A stretch of 17,618 nucleotides of DNA from Candidatus Krumholzibacteriota bacterium. Lineage in GTDB: Bacteria; Krumholzibacteriota; Krumholzibacteriia; Krumholzibacteriales; Krumholzibacteriaceae. The notes under the pieces were generated by a model. It ran no database searches, was not told where the DNA came from, and worked only from the letters and a program-made list of their open reading frames with translations. A program made the position numbers and the translations under genes. The stretch lies in NCBI GenBank assembly GCA_030613345.1, contig JAUWMD010000021.1:1-17618 (forward strand). Direction: 5' to 3'. Shown here in pieces: positions 1 to 5,969 of this stretch (position 1 is the stretch's first letter; every line of letters starts with the position of its first letter).

Positions 1-2
1 TC

Positions 3-503
3 ATGAGTTACGAAAGTAAAATAGCCAGGGAGCAACTCGATTCCTGGCACGTATCGAGGTATCCGCGGGCGAGGGCCGCTCTGCAGAAAAGGCCCCTCAA
101 CGGCTGGGTCAGGGCCATCAGGTACGCCCTGGGGATGAGCGGCAGGCAGCTGGCCGAGAGGCTCGGGATCTCGAAGAACAGCGTCAGTGCTATCGAGAAG
201 AGGGAACAGGACGGATCGGTCACGATCAGGATGATGAGGCGGGTCGGCGAGGCGATGGACTGTACCTTCTTCTACGGATTTCTGCCGAACGGCTCGTTCG
301 AGAAGATCGTCAGGCACAGGGCCGAAGATGTCGCACGGGAGAGGATCGGCCGGATCAACCAGACGATGAGGCTCGAGGGCCAGGAGCTTCCGGAAGAGGA
401 AACGGAGGGAATCTGGCGGAAGGAAGTCGACAGGCTCGTCGACGGGACACCAAGGACGCTCTGGAACGATCCTGTCGTACCGGGGAGAAATAAATGGAAA
501 TAG
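3..503 (+). CDS. mobile mystery protein A (XRE-family HTH regulator)
   Basis: A 166-residue protein with a helix-turn-helix of the XRE/Cro type at about residues 38-68 (SGRQLAERLGISKNSVSAIE), followed by a charged C-terminal helix region. The order HTH protein then Fic protein, and the lengths, match the family pair called mobile mystery proteins A and B, found together in mobile contexts in many bacteria. Its role is most likely DNA binding and control of its own operon, and perhaps restraint of the Fic partner. That is inference; no experiment is known to me. The stop overlaps the start of the next gene by 10 nt, so the two are co-translated. The ATG is only 3 bases into the window, so the promoter and any earlier in-frame start cannot be seen. 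Confidence 0.85.
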   Translation: MSYESKIAREQLDSWHVSRYPRARAALQKRPLNGWVRAIRYALGMSGRQLAERLGISKNSVSAIEKREQDGSVTIRMMRRVGEAMDCTFFYGFLPNGSFEKIVRHRAEDVARERIGRINQTMRLEGQELPEEETEGIWRKEVDRLVDGTPRTLWNDPVVPGRNKWK

Positions 504-1081
504 CGTATCCCGAAGGGGCGATACCCCTCGATCCGGATGAGATCAACGGCCTGAAGATCCCGTCTGTTACGACGAGGGATGACCTGGACAGGTGGGAACG
601 GGTGAATATCCTCGAGGCGATCGACTGGATCGACAGCGGGAGGATCGGAAAAATCCTCACCGAGGAGTTCGTGAGGAAGCTGCACCTGAAAATGTTCGGG
701 AACGTCTGGAAATGGTCAGGCAAATACAGAAAGAGCAACAAGAACCTCGGCGTCTTCTGGGAGAGGATTCCCGAAGAGATAGTCAAGCTGCTCGGCGACG
801 CCCGCTTCTGGGTCGAGGAAAGGCCCATGCCCGACGACGAGATCGGAGCGGTGTTTCACTATCGCCTGGAACTGATACACCCTTTCCCCAACGGCAACGG
901 CAGACACGGTCGGCTCATGACCGACCTGCTGATGGAAAGGATCCTGGGAGTGGAGAGATTCTCGTGGGGAGGGGAGAAGCTGTCCAGAAACAGCGATGTC
1001 CGCAGGCGTTACATCGATGCCTTGAGAGCGGTGGATCGGTCGAATGACTACGGGCCTCTGATCGAATTTGTCAGATCATGA
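494..1081 (+). CDS. mobile mystery protein B (Fic/DOC-domain protein)
   Basis: A 195-residue protein with a complete Fic active-site motif HPFPNGNGRHGR at residues 129-140. It includes the catalytic His129 and the GNGR anion-binding loop with the following Arg. Fic proteins transfer AMP or other phosphate-containing groups to target-protein hydroxyls; the motif suggests the enzyme is active, but the target is unknown. I see no clear [ST]xxxE[GN] inhibitory helix in it, so any restraint may come from the neighbouring HTH protein or elsewhere. It overlaps the A gene by 10 nt upstream, and its TGA overlaps the ATG of the next gene (ATGA at 1078-1081). An antitoxin-toxin style pairing is plausible but unproven. 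Confidence 0.88.
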   Translation: MEIAYPEGAIPLDPDEINGLKIPSVTTRDDLDRWERVNILEAIDWIDSGRIGKILTEEFVRKLHLKMFGNVWKWSGKYRKSNKNLGVFWERIPEEIVKLLGDARFWVEERPMPDDEIGAVFHYRLELIHPFPNGNGRHGRLMTDLLMERILGVERFSWGGEKLSRNSDVRRRYIDALRAVDRSNDYGPLIEFVRS

Positions 1082-1947
1082 AGAATGATATCAACGCTGA
1101 AAAGAGATTCCGAGGATGCATTTCCGGGTTGACCGCGGGCATCCTCGCGGCGCTTGTTTTTATCACGGGATCATCGCCGCAGGCCGCCGAGTACTCGGCG
1201 CCGATGAGGTGGAATGCTCGCGGCTGGATACTCGAGTTCTTTCCCCATGACAAGCAGTTCTTCTTCGACGGAGGGCTCGTCGCGACCGTCGACGCCCTGG
1301 CCGCCGACGGGGAGAGCCTCGACTGGAGTATATACGTCGGAGCGGGGTTAGACGTAGGGATGGGATACCAGGATGACGCCGCCATCGTCCTCGACCCGTA
1401 CGACTCGCACTACTCGCTCATCGCCGGGGCGAGGTTCGAGTGGGCGGAGAGGATGGCGAACATCGAATACCTCCACGACTGCTTCCACGACATCGACCGC
1501 GAGAACGACTCGAGTGAGATATGGAACGTCATTAAAATCGATTTCTACTCGCGCGACTGGTTCCCGAGGTACCGGCGGCAGGCGTGGTCGGCCGGGGAAG
1601 GATCGGGGTTCATGCTCGATACGGCCTGGTTCACCACCTTATGGTACTTCCCGCACTGGAAGTTTCAAAAATATGTCCAGCACATGCACAACTTCTCGCT
1701 GGCCCTCGGCGGCGGGCTCAAGATCGCCTTCGCCCACAGGAAGGGGCTCGCGCTCGAGCTGAGGCCGAACATCCTCTACTTCCTCGAACACGGCGGCGGG
1801 TGGACCTGGAAAAACGACCTCCTCCTCTATCTCTCCTGGTACGGAAGCGACGGGACGATCTGCCTCTTCACCGGGCCACGGTGGGACACCCAGCACATCA
1901 AGCCGTCGGGCGACCGCTGGCTGCTCGGCCTCGATTTCTATCTCTGA
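1078..1947 (+). CDS. exported protein of unknown function, possibly a small outer-membrane beta-barrel
   Basis: 289 residues. The N-terminus has a basic stretch and a hydrophobic core (about residues 16-30), then a likely signal-peptidase site after SSPQAA (about residue 37). The mature part is rich in Trp, Tyr, Phe and Gly with alternating polar/hydrophobic stretches, and ends in an aromatic-hydrophobic run (LLGLDFYL), as outer-membrane barrels often do. I do not recognise the family. The start overlaps the Fic gene stop as ATGA with no obvious ribosome-binding site, so translation probably depends on coupling. Its stop lies two bases from the remains of a permease gene on the other strand, which makes it the last gene of the inserted mobile-mystery module. 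Lipid A-modifying (PagL-like) or MipA-like barrels are alternatives I cannot support. Confidence 0.7.
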   Translation: MKNDINAEKRFRGCISGLTAGILAALVFITGSSPQAAEYSAPMRWNARGWILEFFPHDKQFFFDGGLVATVDALAADGESLDWSIYVGAGLDVGMGYQDDAAIVLDPYDSHYSLIAGARFEWAERMANIEYLHDCFHDIDRENDSSEIWNVIKIDFYSRDWFPRYRRQAWSAGEGSGFMLDTAWFTTLWYFPHWKFQKYVQHMHNFSLALGGGLKIAFAHRKGLALELRPNILYFLEHGGGWTWKNDLLLYLSWYGSDGTICLFTGPRWDTQHIKPSGDRWLLGLDFYL

Positions 1948-1967
1948 TAGCGGATCATCCCGATCAT
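1938..1967 (-). pseudogene. 5' stub of a third ABC-2 permease gene
   Basis: On the minus strand an ATG at 1967 follows a good ribosome-binding site (GGAGG, 7 nt upstream) and begins MIGMIR, like the intact permease (MIGIIKKN) and the broken second copy (MFGIMKKD). The similarity stops after about six codons (near 1950); three unrelated codons and a TAG (1940-1938) follow inside the 3' end of the convergent exported-protein gene. The ATG also overlaps the TGA of the second permease remnant as ATGA, the arrangement used elsewhere in this operon. I infer that a full permease gene was cut here. Confidence 0.6.
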
Positions 1968-2303
1968 GCAGGAGCCTCCCTCTCGTATGTACGCGCGGAT
2001 ATGCAGCAGCAGGCGAGGTGGATTGCCGCCCCGGGTGGGGAGCAGGAAACCGTTCCCGGTCGTTCTGGTGAGGCGGAAGATCGCAGAGGACTCGGTCAGG
2101 TATCTTCGGGCGACGAATTCGCTGATTTCCACTCCGAGCAGTCCGCCGAGAGTGACGATATATAACCACCCGGTCGTCATGAACACGACGGTCGTGTCGA
2201 GATGCATCCTCGTTGTTTGTCAGTAGAGCATCTGCAGCGGCAGCAGCAGCAGCATGAGATACCCGATATAGAATAACCGGTCTTTCTTCATTATACCGAA
2301 CAT
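1964..2303 (-). pseudogene. decayed second ABC-2 permease gene
   Basis: Nine bases after the intact permease stop, an ATG at 2303 starts MFGIMKKDRLFYIGY, which aligns without gaps to the start of the intact permease (MIGIIKKNAMFYVIY). An in-frame TGA interrupts it at 2222-2220. The same frame then continues with a membrane-like stretch in which E59 and R66-Y68 fall one residue off E58 and R65-Y67 of the intact protein. Similarity is lost after that. The last 26 or so codons are in another frame: a hydrophobic segment (AAIHLACCCISA), a basic/acidic tail, and a TGA at 1966-1964 overlapping the third permease ATG. So it has one nonsense mutation, one frameshift and an internal deletion: about 340 bp are left of an expected 650. 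Confidence 0.75.
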
Positions 2304-2312
2304 CTTGTTTTT

Positions 2313-2966
2313 CTAATCAAAGAGTCTCTCTTCCTTGAGCCTGAGCGCCCTGCGGAAAATCAGGTGATAGACACCGAGGCTCGCGAGGATCATTACGACG
2401 AAGATCCAGGCGGGCCTGCCGGAGACGATCAGCTCGGGCCACTCGAATATGTTGACCAGGCTCCTGGTCCTGACCGCGATCAGTCCGAGGAGATTGAATA
2501 TGACGCCGGTGAAGACGAGGATCATCATCAGGGCCCTGACGTTGTACCTGTACATGAGGATGTAGACGGCGCCGGCGAGCATGATCGCGCCCGAGGCGTT
2601 CAGGAGGATGATCTTGACGCAGTCGGCCAGGACGGAAGGAGTGCTCTCGAAGAACTGGAACAGGCCGAGGTTGTAAACAACTATAACGAAGACCGCAATG
2701 ATGGGCAGAGCCATCTTGGCCCTGACCACCGTCTCGAGCTTCAGCGGCAGCGTCATGAGGAACGCGTACCCCCTGTGCTTCTCCTCGAGAACCTCGGCGC
2801 TCAGGGCGGGAACGACCACGCTGAAGAACATGAAGAACGAGTTGATCACCGCAATCGGTGTCCTCAGCCTGTCCATCGAGCTGTGCCACATCACCGTAGA
2901 CATGATCAGGAAAAAGAGCCCGTATATGACATAGAACATCGCGTTCTTCTTGATTATCCCGATCAT
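2313..2966 (-). CDS. ABC-2 type transporter permease
   Basis: A 217-residue, very hydrophobic protein with about six membrane segments: residues 9-27, 37-58, 86-105, 113-133, 140-160 and 178-200. The short basic N-terminus (MIGIIKKN) and the ExxxEEKHRGY stretch after the second membrane segment, followed by LMTLPL, are typical of ABC-2 permeases of YtrC/D or bacitracin-type exporters. Its ATG overlaps the ATPase stop (ATGA), so it is the membrane partner of that ATPase. It is now the only intact permease of the operon; two further copies downstream are broken, so it may work as a homodimer. The substrate is unknown; envelope-stress or antibiotic-efflux roles are known for relatives. Confidence 0.85.
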   Translation of the reverse strand: MIGIIKKNAMFYVIYGLFFLIMSTVMWHSSMDRLRTPIAVINSFFMFFSVVVPALSAEVLEEKHRGYAFLMTLPLKLETVVRAKMALPIIAVFVIVVYNLGLFQFFESTPSVLADCVKIILLNASGAIMLAGAVYILMYRYNVRALMMILVFTGVIFNLLGLIAVRTRSLVNIFEWPELIVSGRPAWIFVVMILASLGVYHLIFRRALRLKEERLFD

Positions 2967-3841
2967 GCCCGTCCCCCTTTCACGAAGGCGATCAGTATGT
3001 CGTCGAGGTTGACGTTCTCGACCTTCACATCGCCCGCGGCGACGGCCGGCGCGATCCTGCCCTCGAGCTCCCGGTATTTATTTGTCACGCCGGTGCTGCC
3101 GAAGGCATGCGCCTCGACACATCTCAGCCCGGTGACGATCTCGCCCTCGATCGCCCCGGGCCTGAAATGCAGCCTTTTCCAGTCAGAGAGGATCTCGTCC
3201 TTCTCGGCGTGTATCACGATTTTCCCGTCGACAATAAAGGCGACGTGATCGGCTATCCTCACGATATCGTCGGTTATGTGAGACGAGATGAAGACGGAGC
3301 CGTCATGGTCGTCGCGGAAGGCGAGGAGCCGGTCGAGTATCTCGCGTCTTATTACCGGATCGAGGCCGGCAGTCGGTTCGTCGAGTATCATGAGCTCGGG
3401 ATTGTGCGAAAAGGCGATGGCGAAAGAGAGCTTCACCTTCATCCCCTTCGAGAGCTTGCCTACTTTCTGCGACGAGTCGAGGTCGAACTCCTTCAGCAGG
3501 GAATCGAACATCTCCCGGTCCCACTTCTCGAAGTACTGCGAGACAAAATTCCCCGTCCACGAGACCCTCTTGTTTTCATAGTAAAACTGCTCCTCGCCGA
3601 CGTATCCGATCCGGTTCTTTATCTCCTTCTCGTGGGCGTCGAGCCCCAGGCCGAACATACGTATCGAACCGGCATCTGGCCTCGTCATCTTCATCAGCAT
3701 CCTGATCGTAGTGGTCTTTCCCGATCCGTTCGGGCCGATCAGCCCCAGGATCGTTCCTTTCGGGATCTCGAGCGTCACTCCGTCGAGCGTGAACGTCCTG
3801 TACTCCTTCCTCAGGCCGTTTGCCTCCAGTATCCTATTCAT
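2963..3841 (-). CDS. ABC transporter ATP-binding protein
   Basis: 292 residues from the second ATG at 3841. That ATG sits 6 nt after a perfect AGGAGG (3853-3848); the ATG at 3847 abuts the ribosome-binding site directly and is unlikely to be used. All nucleotide-binding motifs are present: Walker A GPNGSGKTT (36-44), a signature loop in the form LSKGMK (130-135), Walker B LMILDEP (150-156) with the D-loop, and the switch His188 (SSHITDD). The signature form and the C-terminal extension match YtrB/EcsA-like exporters. The start overlaps the regulator gene by 8 nt and the end overlaps the permease ATG. It powers export by the permease below; the cargo is unknown. Confidence 0.93.
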   Translation of the reverse strand: MNRILEANGLRKEYRTFTLDGVTLEIPKGTILGLIGPNGSGKTTTIRMLMKMTRPDAGSIRMFGLGLDAHEKEIKNRIGYVGEEQFYYENKRVSWTGNFVSQYFEKWDREMFDSLLKEFDLDSSQKVGKLSKGMKVKLSFAIAFSHNPELMILDEPTAGLDPVIRREILDRLLAFRDDHDGSVFISSHITDDIVRIADHVAFIVDGKIVIHAEKDEILSDWKRLHFRPGAIEGEIVTGLRCVEAHAFGSTGVTNKYRELEGRIAPAVAAGDVKVENVNLDDILIAFVKGGRA

Positions 3842-4214
3842 CGTCATCCTCCTGCAGTCTCTTGAGTATCCTTCTAAGCTCGGCCGCCGATATGCCGTAT
3901 CCGGAGGCCATCTTCAGAATCCTCCCGAGCTCTCCCGCGATCTCATCGACCTTCTCGCTCCTCAGCCTGTTAAAATCGACCTCGGCGATGAAGCTGCCCA
4001 GGCCGGCGCGGGTGACTATGTATCCCTCGTGCTCGAGATCTTGGTACGAGCGCTTGATCGTGATGGGGCTTATCTTCAGCTCCTTCGACATCTCCCTTAT
4101 CGAGGGGAGCTTCTCCCCCGCTTTCAGGGTCCCCCGCGCGATGGCATCCTTGACCTGGTCGGTCACCTGCCTGTACATCGGGGCGGGATCCGAAGGTGAG
4201 ATCACAATAAACAC
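3834..4214 (-). CDS. GntR-family transcriptional regulator, YtrA type
   Basis: I choose GTG 4214 as the start. It has AAAGGAA 7 nt upstream and gives the family-typical beginning FIVISPSDPAPMYRQV, and a 126-residue protein, the normal YtrA length. Any earlier start (such as 4274) would lie upstream of the transcription start of its own promoter. A winged helix covers residues 12-77 (KLPSIREMSKELKISPITIK, then the wing GLGSFI), and a short two-helix C-terminal dimer segment follows, with no large ligand domain. YtrA-type regulators repress their own operon with the ABC genes; the two palindromes upstream of this gene fit that exactly. The acidic tail (QEDDDE) overlaps the ATPase start. Confidence 0.9.
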   Translation of the reverse strand: MFIVISPSDPAPMYRQVTDQVKDAIARGTLKAGEKLPSIREMSKELKISPITIKRSYQDLEHEGYIVTRAGLGSFIAEVDFNRLRSEKVDEIAGELGRILKMASGYGISAAELRRILKRLQEDDDE

Positions 4215-4233
4215 GGCGCGTTTCCTTTCATCA

Positions 4234-4252
4234 GTGCATATCGTATATGCAC
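4234..4252. promoter_or_regulatory. palindromic operator 1 for the GntR regulator
   Basis: GTGCATAT-CGT-ATATGCAC is a perfect inverted repeat with 8-bp arms and a 3-bp centre. It lies right over the predicted transcription start (about 4246) of the regulator operon and 20 bp upstream of the GTG start. This is a typical place for a repressor site; assigning it to this GntR protein is inference from position. Confidence 0.8.
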
Positions 4253-4281
4253 AGTATATAGAGTATATACACATCTGTCAA
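4253..4281 (-). promoter_or_regulatory. sigma-70 promoter of the GntR-ABC operon
   Basis: On the minus strand, TTGACA (4281-4276), exactly 17 bp, then TATACT (4258-4253). The -35 box is perfect and the -10 box matches five of six consensus bases. It points at the regulator gene, whose start codon lies about 32 bp after the predicted transcription start. Such a strong promoter with operators on the -10 box and start site implies tight repression when no inducer is present. Confidence 0.85.
4254..4270. promoter_or_regulatory. palindromic operator 2 for the GntR regulator
   Basis: GTATATA-GAG-TATATAC is a perfect inverted repeat with 7-bp arms and a 3-bp centre, inside the spacer and -10 box of the operon promoter. 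Its centre is 19 bp from that of operator 1, just under two helical turns. Both sites share a TATA-rich inner arm, a G at the outer edge and the 3-bp spacer, so one dimeric regulator could bind both. Confidence 0.75.
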
Positions 4282-4516
4282 GAGGGAGTTTCAGAAAAAG
4301 CAGAAAAATATCGCTCCCCTTTCTATATTCGGTGTGATTTTGTATGGACAGCATTCCCCTCACTGCTGTAAAAAGGAACGTGTCCGCGTTGATTCCGCAA
4401 TATGCCGGCACAGGATGGAATTTGATCTAACCCAATGTAACTGAATTCGTTGCCGGCCGACTAGAAACGTGGCGACCGGGCCGGATAAGTATTTCATCGA
4501 CCGGGAGGCTGAAGCA

Positions 4517-5845
4517 GTGAGCGATATCATGACTCAGGTACAGGAAGACGGCGTGATGTTCGTCGAACTCGAGTTTACCGACATCTTCGGGGTGCTGAAA
4601 TCGATCGAGCTCCCGGTCGGCATGCTCGAGGAGGCCCTCGAGCGCGGCGTCTGGTTCGACGGCTCCTCGATCCGGGGGTTCTCCAGGATCATGGAGAGCG
4701 ACATGTACCTGATGCCCGATCCGGCGACATACGCCGTCCTTCCCGTCGATGGTGAGAGCAAGAAGACGGCGAGGTTCATGTGCGACGTCTACACCCCCGA
4801 CGGCAATATATTCGAGGGCGATCCGAGGGCCGTTCTGAAGAAGGTCATCGCCGAGGCGGCGGAGATGGGATACGAGTTCTTCGTAGGCCCCGAGGTCGAG
4901 TTCTATCTCTTCAAACGGTACGAGGACGGCAGTTTCCAGACACCCGAGTTCGATACCGGCTCGTACTTCGACAGCTCGGTCAAGGACATCGGCAGCGACA
5001 TCCGCAAGGAGATCATGGTGGCGCTCAAGGGCTTCGGGATAGACTCGGAGCGGGCCCATCACGAGGTCGGCGTCGGCCAGCACGAAGTCGGCTTCCGCTA
5101 TGGCGGAGCCCTCACGACGGCCGACAATGTCGTCGTCCTCAAAAAGATCATAAAGTCGATAGCCCACAAGTACGGGCTGATCGCCTCGTTCATGCCCAAG
5201 CCGCTCTTCGGGAAGGCAGGCAGCGGGATGCACACTCACGCAAGCCTCTTCTCGACCGACGGCAGGCCGGTCTTCTTCGATGCCGAAGACGCCCACCGCC
5301 TCTCTCTCCTTGCGAAGCAGTTCATCGCCGGGCTGCTGGCCCACATAAAGGAGATATGCGCGATCACCAACCCGACGGTCAACTCGTACAAGCGTCTGAT
5401 CTCGGGGTACGAGGCGCCGGTTTACATCTGCTGGGGAAGCAGGAACCGCTCTTCGCTGGTCAGGATACCACAGTCCTCGAAGGGCCGCGAGGCATCGGTC
5501 CGAGCCGAGGTGCGCTGCCCCGATCCGGCAGCGTCCCCCTACCTCCTCTTCGCCGCCATCCTCAAGGTGGGCCTCGAGGGAATAAGAAAGGGATACGAAC
5601 TGATGCCGGAGATCGAGGACAGCGTCTACACCCTCCCTCACGAGGAGCTCAAGAAGCAAGGGATCGATCAGTTGCCGAAGTCTCTCGAGGCGGCAGTATA
5701 CCTCTTCAGGGAGAGTGCGCTGATGAAGGATCTCCTCGGCGAGGACCTGCAGCATAAATACGCCGAGGCCAAGGCGCTCGAGGCGCAGGAGTACAAGATT
5801 GCCGTCACAGACTGGGAGATCGAGCGATATATCGATAAGTGCTGA
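4517..5845 (+). CDS. glnA: type I glutamine synthetase (GSI-alpha-like)
   Basis: Makes glutamine from glutamate, ammonia and ATP in the cytoplasm. The GTG at 4517 is preferred: GGGAGG ends 8 nt before it and the protein then has 442 residues and begins like GSI-alpha enzymes. An earlier GTG at 4469 would add 16 residues but has no ribosome-binding site. Motifs: DGSSIRGF (about 49-56), the metal-site stretch GPEVEFYLF (124-132), ERAHHEVGVGQHE (178-190), GSGMHTH (235-241), the flap region NPTVNSYKRL with GYEAP (285-301), and RAEVRCPDPAASPYL (329-343). The length without the roughly 25-residue insert, and an Arg after the DGSSI motif (about residue 57, matching Arg62 of the Bacillus enzyme), suggest feedback-inhibited GSI-alpha. 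A Tyr in SVYTLP (about 371) sits where GSI-beta enzymes are adenylylated. Confidence 0.95.
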   Translation: MSDIMTQVQEDGVMFVELEFTDIFGVLKSIELPVGMLEEALERGVWFDGSSIRGFSRIMESDMYLMPDPATYAVLPVDGESKKTARFMCDVYTPDGNIFEGDPRAVLKKVIAEAAEMGYEFFVGPEVEFYLFKRYEDGSFQTPEFDTGSYFDSSVKDIGSDIRKEIMVALKGFGIDSERAHHEVGVGQHEVGFRYGGALTTADNVVVLKKIIKSIAHKYGLIASFMPKPLFGKAGSGMHTHASLFSTDGRPVFFDAEDAHRLSLLAKQFIAGLLAHIKEICAITNPTVNSYKRLISGYEAPVYICWGSRNRSSLVRIPQSSKGREASVRAEVRCPDPAASPYLLFAAILKVGLEGIRKGYELMPEIEDSVYTLPHEELKKQGIDQLPKSLEAAVYLFRESALMKDLLGEDLQHKYAEAKALEAQEYKIAVTDWEIERYIDKC

Positions 5846-5894
5846 TTCAACACTGGATTGGATGCATACATGCATTGATTCCGCTTGAATCGGT

Positions 5895-5954
5895 GTTAAA
5901 AATTTAACATTTATCGGGGCCGGGGCGTTTTTCCTGAAACTAACCTCCGGCCCC
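5895..5954 (+). other. intergenic inverted repeats after glnA
   Basis: Two perfect inverted repeats lie side by side in the 124-bp gap: GTTAAA-AA-TTTAAC (5895-5908) and GGGGCCGG/CCGGCCCC (5916-5923 with 5947-5954, 23-nt loop holding a T5 run). The GC stem could be a weak terminator for glnA or a leader structure for the next gene, but no T-run follows the 3' arm. A smaller GATTC/GAATC hairpin lies just upstream. Confidence 0.4.
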
Positions 5955-5969
5955 TGTCGTTACATAGAT

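Noticed and set aside
2220..2222. In-frame TGA in the second permease as selenocysteine or readthrough
   Set aside because: The gene also has a frameshift, an internal deletion and no adjacent stem-loop of the selenocysteine type, so decay is the simpler reading.
2364..3248. 294-codon plus-strand open frame opposite the permease and ATPase
   Set aside because: It lies antisense to two well-supported genes and has the Asp/Glu/His-rich composition of an antisense shadow.
4214..4274. Longer GntR start at 4274
   Set aside because: The added residues would be encoded across the promoter and operators, upstream of the transcription start; GTG 4214 has a ribosome-binding site and family-like N-terminus.
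4403..4426. Possible sigma-54 promoter (CGGCAC...TTGATC) before glnA
   Set aside because: The GG and the second element are out of register and there is no GC at the -12 position.
4427..5875. 482-codon open frame on the minus strand across glnA
   Set aside because: It is the in-phase antisense of glutamine synthetase, which has full family motifs on the plus strand. GC-rich codon use keeps the antisense open.
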